From Hymenobacter cellulosivorans (GTDB lineage: Bacteria; Bacteroidota; Bacteroidia; Cytophagales; Hymenobacteraceae): a stretch of DNA of 64,000 nucleotides. The DNA is taken from contig NZ_CP095049.1 of assembly GCF_022919135.1 (NCBI RefSeq), positions 4,840,501-4,904,500 on the forward strand, in the 5' to 3' direction. The position numbers and the translations under genes were made by a program. The notes beneath the pieces were generated by a model, which worked only from the letters and a program-made list of their open reading frames with translations, was not told the DNA's origin and did no database searches. This document shows, one piece after another, positions 59,404 through 64,000 of this stretch (within the stretch, counting starts at the first letter, position 1; every line of letters begins with the position of its first letter).

Positions 59404-62043
59404 TTAAAACGGCGGGTCGTCGTTGCCGAAGTTGCTTTTTGGGAAGGGTACCGGCCCGGGGCCGCCCTCGTTGATCTTGCTGCCCAGCCGGATGGTGTTC
59501 GGCGCGAAGCCCGGCTCGTCGTCGAAGGTGCTGGCCGGGAAGGCGCCGGTGTTGTACTCGGCATCCATGCCAAAGCCCCCGCCGTCGAGGTCGGCAAACT
59601 TGGTGAACTTGCCGATAAACTTAAGCTGCACCGTTTCCAGGGAGCCGTTCCGGTGCTTGGCAATAATTACCTCGCCAGTGCCCTGGGTCGGGTTGCCCAT
59701 TTCGTCCTCCGTAATCTTGTAGTACTCGGGGCGGTAGAGGAACACCACCATATCGGCGTCCTGCTCGATAGAGCCCGATTCGCGAAGGTCACTGAGCTGG
59801 GGCTTCTTGTCGCCGCCGCGGGTTTCCACCGAACGGGAAAGCTGCGACAGGGCCAGCACCGGCACGTTCAGTTCCTTGGCAATCCCCTTCAGGGCCCGCG
59901 AAATCGAGGCAATTTCCTGTTCACGGTTGCCGGCGCCCTTACCCCCATCCGAGTTACCCGTCATCAGCTGCAGGTAGTCGATGATAATCATCTGGATGTC
60001 GTGGTGGGCCTTGAGGCGGCGGCACTTGGTGCGCAATTCGCGGATACTCAGGCCCGGGGTGTCGTCGATGTAAATCGGGGCCGACGACAAGCCGGCAATC
60101 TTGTGGTTGAGCTGGGCCCACTCGTAGTCGGCCAGGTTGCCCTTCTTGATTTTCTCGGAGTCCAGCTCCGCCTCGGCCGAAATCAGACGATTCACGAGCT
60201 GAATCGAGGACATTTCCAGCGAGAAAATGGCCACCGCCTTCTTGTGGTCGACGGCCGCGTTGCGCATCGCCGACACTACGAAAGCCGTGTTGTGGGTCAC
60301 GGTCATATCCTGGAGCAGGAACAAACGGTTGCCATCGATAGCGAAGCCGTAGTAGTCGTCTTCTTTATCGAACTCAACCGAAATGCCCGTCATGCGCCAA
60401 TCAACCTTACTGGCCCAGGGTTGGGCTTTCTTCCGCTCGATTCGCACTGGCACCCGATTGATGTCGCCGTAAATACGCACCCGGAAAACTTCACTTTCGT
60501 AACCGATGCTGCTGATGGCGGCCCGCTTTTTCTTCAATGACGTACGGAAGCCCAACGAATCGGCCAGAAACTTAATCTGTCGGGCTAGCCGGTGGTTTTT
60601 CTGGGTGATTTCGTAGCCATTGCTCACTGGGTCCAGGTGGCCGTCGGAGTCAATCAGACCCGCCAGCAGGCGCAGGCGGTTCTCGGTCGAGTTGCTCAGG
60701 TACTGCTGCGGAATGTGCTTGTCGCCGAGCACGCCCAGCTGCCGCAGCTCATCCTGCAGCGAATACTGCGCAATGCTACCGCCCTGCCGGCCCCGGGTGA
60801 TGCCGTAGCTGTTGCAGCGGCCTTCGACCACGCCCACCGTTACCTGCATGTCCAAGGCTTCTGCGTATTCGTGCAGGTAGTCAATGATTTCCTGATCCTG
60901 GCCGGTGATGCGGCAGTTGTCGGAAGACCCATCACCGAGCCACACGCCGAGGAAATATGGGTCAACCGATATTTCCTGCGCAGCGAATTCCACCGGTACT
61001 TTGTAGCCCTTATAGTTCGAGCGGAACTTCTCGGACTTGTTCAGCCAGTCTTTCACCGTGATGTTGAGCACGTCGCCGTGGCGGTGTGGGCCTTCGGTGC
61101 GGCTGCGCTTGAGCGAGAGAATATGGCTTTCGTTGACGCGGTAACCTTCGGCCTTGTTCTGGCGCACCCAGTACATATTTTCCCGGCCCCGGGCAATGTT
61201 GAGCACCCGGCGGGGCGTGGAGTCGTCGCCCATCAGCAGTTCGCCTTCGCGCACGTCTTCCACGTTGCGCAGCGTGCCGTCGTACATCAGCACCTTAGTA
61301 CCTTTACCTAAGCACTTACCCATACCGGGACGGGCCGCAATAATCACGAGGTCAGAGGGCTGCCAGCCCGAAGTGACCCGGTCCAGGGCCGAGAAGCCCG
61401 AGGGCACGCCGGTGAGGCCGTCCTTCTGGTTTTTCTTTTCTTCCAGCTCCTTGATGGCCTTGCCCATCAGGCTGCGCATGTCGTCGAAGTTCTTGCGGAT
61501 GTTGGATTCCGAAACTTCGAACAGGGCCTGTTCGGTGCTGTCGAGCAGGTTAAAAACGTCGGTCGTGTCCTCGAAAGCGTCGCGGTGAATGGTGCTGGCT
61601 ATGTTGATCAGCTCCCGCTTGATGGCGTTTTCGGTAATGATACGGGCGTGGTACTCAATGTTGGCCGCCGAGTTCACCTTGAAGGTGAGGTTGGCCACGA
61701 AGTGGGCCCCGCCGCCGGCTTCGAGCTCCCCCATTTCCCGCAGTTCGTGGGTCACGGTCAGGATGTCAATCGGCTCGGATTTGTCGAACAGATTGAGGAT
61801 GGCCTTGAAAATGCGCCGGTGCTTCTCGTCGTAGAAGCTCTCGGGCTTGAGAATGTCAATAACGGTGGTCAGGGCATCCTTTTCCAGCATCAGGGCACCT
61901 AAAACAGCGGCTTCCAGCTCGCGCGCCTGGGGCGGGAGCTTACCCGAGGGCGTGCCCATGGACAGCTGCGGGGGGCGGCTGTTCCAAGCGGCTTTGGCCC
62001 GCGAGGCAGATTGTTTTAGGCGGTCATCCATCCGGTCGTTCAT
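59404..62043 (-). CDS. dnaB: Replicative DNA helicase DnaB, interrupted by an intein
   Basis: The 879-residue precursor contains a 342-residue intein (244-585); the spliced helicase would have 537 residues. The N-terminal domain spans about 38-145 (PPQARELEAAVLGALM). The RecA-like core begins with GVPSGFSALDRVTSGWQPSDLVIIAARPGMGK; this P-loop is split by the intein after Lys243 and resumes with Thr586 (TAFVVSAM). Later motifs include KAVAIFSLEMS (H1a), IQMIIIDYLQLM (Walker B), VLALSQLSRSVE and DADMVVFLYRPEYY. DnaB unwinds DNA ahead of the replication fork as a hexamer. Splicing must be efficient, since the unspliced P-loop cannot bind ATP. The C-terminal Gly/Asp/Pro-rich tail is not conserved. 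Confidence 0.92.
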   Translation of the reverse strand: MNDRMDDRLKQSASRAKAAWNSRPPQLSMGTPSGKLPPQARELEAAVLGALMLEKDALTTVIDILKPESFYDEKHRRIFKAILNLFDKSEPIDILTVTHELREMGELEAGGGAHFVANLTFKVNSAANIEYHARIITENAIKRELINIASTIHRDAFEDTTDVFNLLDSTEQALFEVSESNIRKNFDDMRSLMGKAIKELEEKKNQKDGLTGVPSGFSALDRVTSGWQPSDLVIIAARPGMGKCLGKGTKVLMYDGTLRNVEDVREGELLMGDDSTPRRVLNIARGRENMYWVRQNKAEGYRVNESHILSLKRSRTEGPHRHGDVLNITVKDWLNKSEKFRSNYKGYKVPVEFAAQEISVDPYFLGVWLGDGSSDNCRITGQDQEIIDYLHEYAEALDMQVTVGVVEGRCNSYGITRGRQGGSIAQYSLQDELRQLGVLGDKHIPQQYLSNSTENRLRLLAGLIDSDGHLDPVSNGYEITQKNHRLARQIKFLADSLGFRTSLKKKRAAISSIGYESEVFRVRIYGDINRVPVRIERKKAQPWASKVDWRMTGISVEFDKEDDYYGFAIDGNRLFLLQDMTVTHNTAFVVSAMRNAAVDHKKAVAIFSLEMSSIQLVNRLISAEAELDSEKIKKGNLADYEWAQLNHKIAGLSSAPIYIDDTPGLSIRELRTKCRRLKAHHDIQMIIIDYLQLMTGNSDGGKGAGNREQEIASISRALKGIAKELNVPVLALSQLSRSVETRGGDKKPQLSDLRESGSIEQDADMVVFLYRPEYYKITEDEMGNPTQGTGEVIIAKHRNGSLETVQLKFIGKFTKFADLDGGGFGMDAEYNTGAFPASTFDDEPGFAPNTIRLGSKINEGGPGPVPFPKSNFGNDDPPF
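60289..61314 (-). mobile_element. DnaB intein with LAGLIDADG homing endonuclease
   Basis: The element covers precursor residues 244-585. Cys244 is the splice nucleophile (block A CLGKGTKVLMYDG), block B has YRVNESHILSL with His, and the C-terminal end is YYGFAIDGNRLFLLQDM...TVTHN, with the penultimate His, terminal Asn, and Thr as first C-extein residue. The block B Thr is replaced by Asn (NESH). A LAGLIDADG endonuclease is present, with LAGLIDSDG at 460-468 and FLGVWLGDG at 364-372. The insertion point is the P-loop Lys-Thr junction of DnaB, a known intein hot spot. The acidic motif residues are retained, so the endonuclease may be active. Confidence 0.92.
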
Positions 62044-62053
62044 CGGTACTCAG

Positions 62054-62083
62054 CAAATCTAACGCAAAAGGGGCACAAAGCTA
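62054..62083 (-). promoter_or_regulatory. Two candidate -7 boxes for dnaB
   Basis: On the minus strand TAGCTTTG (62076-62083) and TAGATTTG (62054-62061) both match TAnnTTTG upstream of the dnaB start. Their -33 partners are not obvious. Confidence 0.4.
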
Positions 62084-62194
62084 ACGGCTGAAACGCACAT
62101 TATCTGATGGGCTCCATCCTTTCTTTTTGGTATATTCCCCGGCTCTTCCCACTACGCTTCGCAATCAGGCTCCGGTACAACAGCAGCGGTTTAT

Positions 62195-62202
62195 TACCTT
62201 TG
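62195..62202 (+). promoter_or_regulatory. Candidate -7 box for the Mur ligase gene
   Basis: TACCTTTG matches TAnnTTTG, 45 bases before the ATG at 62248. No clear -33 element. Confidence 0.4.
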
Positions 62203-62247
62203 CCGCCCTGCTCTTAAAGCCTATCGGCCCTGATTTAGTTTTCTTAA

Positions 62248-63633
62248 ATGGCTCCAACGCCCACTTCTCTCCAGCGTCTGCACCTGATTGCCACCGGCGG
62301 CAGCATCATGCACAATCTGGCCTTGGCCCTGCACCGCCGTGGCGCTCAGGTCACTGGCTCCGACGACGAAATCTTTGAGCCTGCCAAAAGCCGTCTGGCC
62401 GCCGCCGACCTGCTGCCCGCCCAGGAAGGCTGGTTTCCGGAGAAAGTCACGCCCGAGCTCGACGCCGTCATCGTGGGCATGCACGCCCGCGCCGACAACC
62501 CCGAGCTACTACGGGCCCAGGAGCTGGGCCTGCGCATCTATTCCTTCCCCGAGTTTATCTACGAGGCTTCCAAGGACAAGCAGCGCGTTGTTATTGGGGG
62601 CTCGCACGGCAAAACCAGCATTACCTCGCTGATTCTGCACGTGCTGCGCCACCACCAGCGCAAGTTCGACTACGCCGTGGGCGCCCAGCTCGAAGGCTTC
62701 GACCTGATGGTGCAATTGTCGGAAGACGCGCCCATCATCATCATCGAGGGCGACGAGTACCTCTCCTCGCCCATCGACCGGCGGCCCAAGTTTCACTTGT
62801 ATCAGCACCACATTGGGGTTATTTCCGGCATCAGCTGGGACCATATCAACGTCTTTCCGACCGAAGAAGACTACCGGGAGCAGTTCCGCATCTTCGCCGA
62901 GATGACGCCCAAAGCGGGAGTGCTGATTTATGACCGCGACGACGAGCAGGTGCAGCTCGTGACGGTGCCCACGAGCACTGATGTGACCTACATCGGCTAC
63001 GGTCCGCACGAGAATAAGGTGCGCAACGGCAAGACGGTGCTGGTAACCAAGAAGGACGAGGAAGTACCGATTCAGGTGTTTGGTGAGCACAACCTGCGCA
63101 ACATCTCGGCCGCTAAGGAAGTTTGCAAGCAGTTGGGCATCAAGGGCAAGGATTTTTACGAGGCCCTGGCCACGTTTAAAGGCGCGGCCCGCCGCCTGGA
63201 ACTGGTGCGCGAAGGCAGCTCGTCGGTGGTCTACAAGGACTTTGCCCACGCCCCGTCCAAGCTCAAAGCCACGGCTACGGCCTTTAAGAAGCAATTTCCG
63301 AAGCGCCGGCTGGTGGCCTGCCTGGAGCTCCACACCTTCAGCTCCCTGAACCCCGCGTTTCTGCCTCAGTACGCTCACACCTTCGACGCGCCCGACGTAG
63401 CCGTAGTCTACTTTAACCCTCACGTGCTGGAACACAAGCGCCTACCGGCCCTGCCCGCCGAGGCCGTGCAGCAGGCTTTCCAGCGTCCCGATCTGCGGGT
63501 ATTCACCGACAGCAAGGCCCTGGCCGAATTCCTGCACCAGCAAAACTGGCAGGACGCCAACCTGCTGATGATGAGCTCCGGCACCTTCGACGGCCTGGAT
63601 CTGACGCAACTAGCAGTGGAGGTTACAAAGTAA
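62248..63633 (+). CDS. Mur ligase family protein, Mpl-like (murein peptide ligase)
   Basis: The 461-residue protein belongs to the Mur ligase family nearest to MurC/Mpl. N-terminal LIATGGSIMHNLALALHRRGAQVTGSDD is the UDP-binding Rossmann part, GGSHGKTSITSL at 117-128 is the ATP P-loop (SHGKTS instead of the usual THGKTT), and EGDEYLSSPID, ISWDHINVFPT and KDFAHAPSKLKATATAFKK are the central and C-terminal signatures. Mpl attaches recycled tripeptide to UDP-MurNAc in peptidoglycan recycling. MurC itself is less likely because of the missing DNTG-type context and the solo location. It is cytoplasmic. Confidence 0.82.
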   Translation: MAPTPTSLQRLHLIATGGSIMHNLALALHRRGAQVTGSDDEIFEPAKSRLAAADLLPAQEGWFPEKVTPELDAVIVGMHARADNPELLRAQELGLRIYSFPEFIYEASKDKQRVVIGGSHGKTSITSLILHVLRHHQRKFDYAVGAQLEGFDLMVQLSEDAPIIIIEGDEYLSSPIDRRPKFHLYQHHIGVISGISWDHINVFPTEEDYREQFRIFAEMTPKAGVLIYDRDDEQVQLVTVPTSTDVTYIGYGPHENKVRNGKTVLVTKKDEEVPIQVFGEHNLRNISAAKEVCKQLGIKGKDFYEALATFKGAARRLELVREGSSSVVYKDFAHAPSKLKATATAFKKQFPKRRLVACLELHTFSSLNPAFLPQYAHTFDAPDVAVVYFNPHVLEHKRLPALPAEAVQQAFQRPDLRVFTDSKALAEFLHQQNWQDANLLMMSSGTFDGLDLTQLAVEVTK

Positions 63634-63649
63634 TATTTCAGCTAAAGGA

Positions 63650-63746
63650 AGAACGTCATGTCGACCAGCGGGAGACACCTCGCGTGCAAGGGTAATCTGA
63701 TTACTTTGGCATGCGAGATGCCTCCCGCTGGTCGCCATGACGTTCT
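63650..63746. repeat. 97-bp near-perfect palindrome
   Basis: AGAACGTCATG at 63650-63660 is exactly inverted at 63736-63746, and the homology continues inward (CGACCAGCGGGAG on both arms, then CTCGC and TGC blocks) to give arms of about 48 bases with scattered mismatches. It lies between the Mur ligase stop and the next gene. It resembles a REP/MITE-like mobile palindrome and may also act as a terminator. Confidence 0.7.
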
Positions 63747-63780
63747 GTTTTATTCCAACACTTCCCTCCCACCACTCCCA

Positions 63781-64000
63781 TGAAAGAAAACCTCCTGCTT
63801 CTGCACGGCGCTTTGGGCTCCGATAAGCAACTGCGGGGCCTAGCCCGCGACTTGTCCCAGTTCTACCAGGTGCACACGTTTTCCTTCGGCGGCCACGGCG
63901 GGCGGGAGCTGACGCCAAATTCGTTCACCATGACGGCCTTTGCGCAGGAGGTAACAGACTATATCCGGGAGAAAAACCTGCCGGCCGTGCATGCCTTTGG
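63781..64000 (+). CDS. Alpha/beta hydrolase, 5' part (runs off the window)
   Basis: The ATG at 63781 opens a frame that stays open to the last base. The 73 visible residues include LLLLHGALGSDKQLRGLARDL and a following VHTFSFGGHGGREL, the oxyanion-loop HG and first strands of an alpha/beta hydrolase. The nucleophile elbow is outside the window (the sequence ends at AVHAFG). No signal peptide is present. Esterase or lipase-like function is likely but unspecified. Confidence 0.7.

Noticed and set aside
1..64000. CRISPR arrays, tRNA and rRNA genes
   Set aside because: No regularly spaced direct repeats with unique spacers, and no cloverleaf or rRNA-like segments, were seen in the intergenic regions by eye; a tRNA scan was not run.

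Overview
The window is chromosomal DNA from a GC-rich member of the Bacteroidota, most likely Hymenobacter or a close relative in the Cytophagales. This rests on T9SS C-terminal sorting domains (in the proteins at 31816, 47744 and 57087), TonB receptors with CarboxypepD-type N-terminal domains, PepSY membrane proteins, a DUF3817 protein, YCF48-like propellers, and repeated -7 boxes of the Bacteroidota form TAnnTTTG. No rRNA, tRNA or CRISPR array was seen. The taxonomic call is an inference from gene content.

Layout. 1-9.9 kb: a cut-off gene, a STAS-like protein, an OBAP-like lipoprotein, an MFS exporter, an ABC exporter, an M48-type protease, a PhzF enzyme and a MutM-type DNA glycosylase. 10.2-14.4 kb: a lipoprotein, then a siderophore-type TonB receptor followed by a PepSY membrane protein. 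14.6-17.2 kb: an SDR enzyme, a small periplasmic protein and a HAD hydrolase. 17.2-20.1 kb: an island of visibly lower GC with five small genes, a directly oriented 15-bp repeat in the gaps between them, and related longer repeats at both ends. 20.2-31.5 kb: transporters (TSUP, DHA2 MFS, BASS), an LLM oxidoreductase, an ankyrin protein, a dienelactone hydrolase, an AraC regulator, small membrane proteins and a GH63-like glucosidase. 31.8-42.2 kb: a secreted GH16-propeller protein, a large PAS histidine kinase, a frameshifted gene, and a second PAS kinase with its single-domain response regulator. 42.5-49.1 kb: an S1/P1 nuclease, a TonB receptor preceded by a ModE-type palindrome and a short ModE regulator, a DOPA-dioxygenase-like enzyme, a small T9SS protein and a Crp/Fnr regulator. 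49.3-53.3 kb: a second siderophore-type receptor plus PepSY pair. 53.4-64 kb: an aminotransferase, a HAD phosphatase, two Asp-box propeller proteins, DnaB interrupted by an intein, an Mpl-like Mur ligase and a cut-off alpha/beta hydrolase.

How the genes work together. Two separate receptor-PepSY modules (10.9-14.4 and 49.3-53.3 kb) have the same promoter layout: TTG, 20 bases, a -7 box, 10 bases, then AATCATTCTAAATA. That element lies within a 7-1-7 palindrome of the Fur/PerR type, so co-regulated iron uptake is the simplest reading. The third receptor appears to sit under ModE control instead, which would make it a candidate outer-membrane route for molybdate, tungstate or a chelate of them. 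The kinase at 39133 and the response regulator at 41799 form a two-component pair.

The observations most worth checking are the ModE box on a TonB receptor, the repeat-interspersed small-gene island, the shared operator of the receptor-PepSY modules, the DnaB intein, and the GH16 protein with an altered catalytic motif fused to a predicted seven-bladed propeller.
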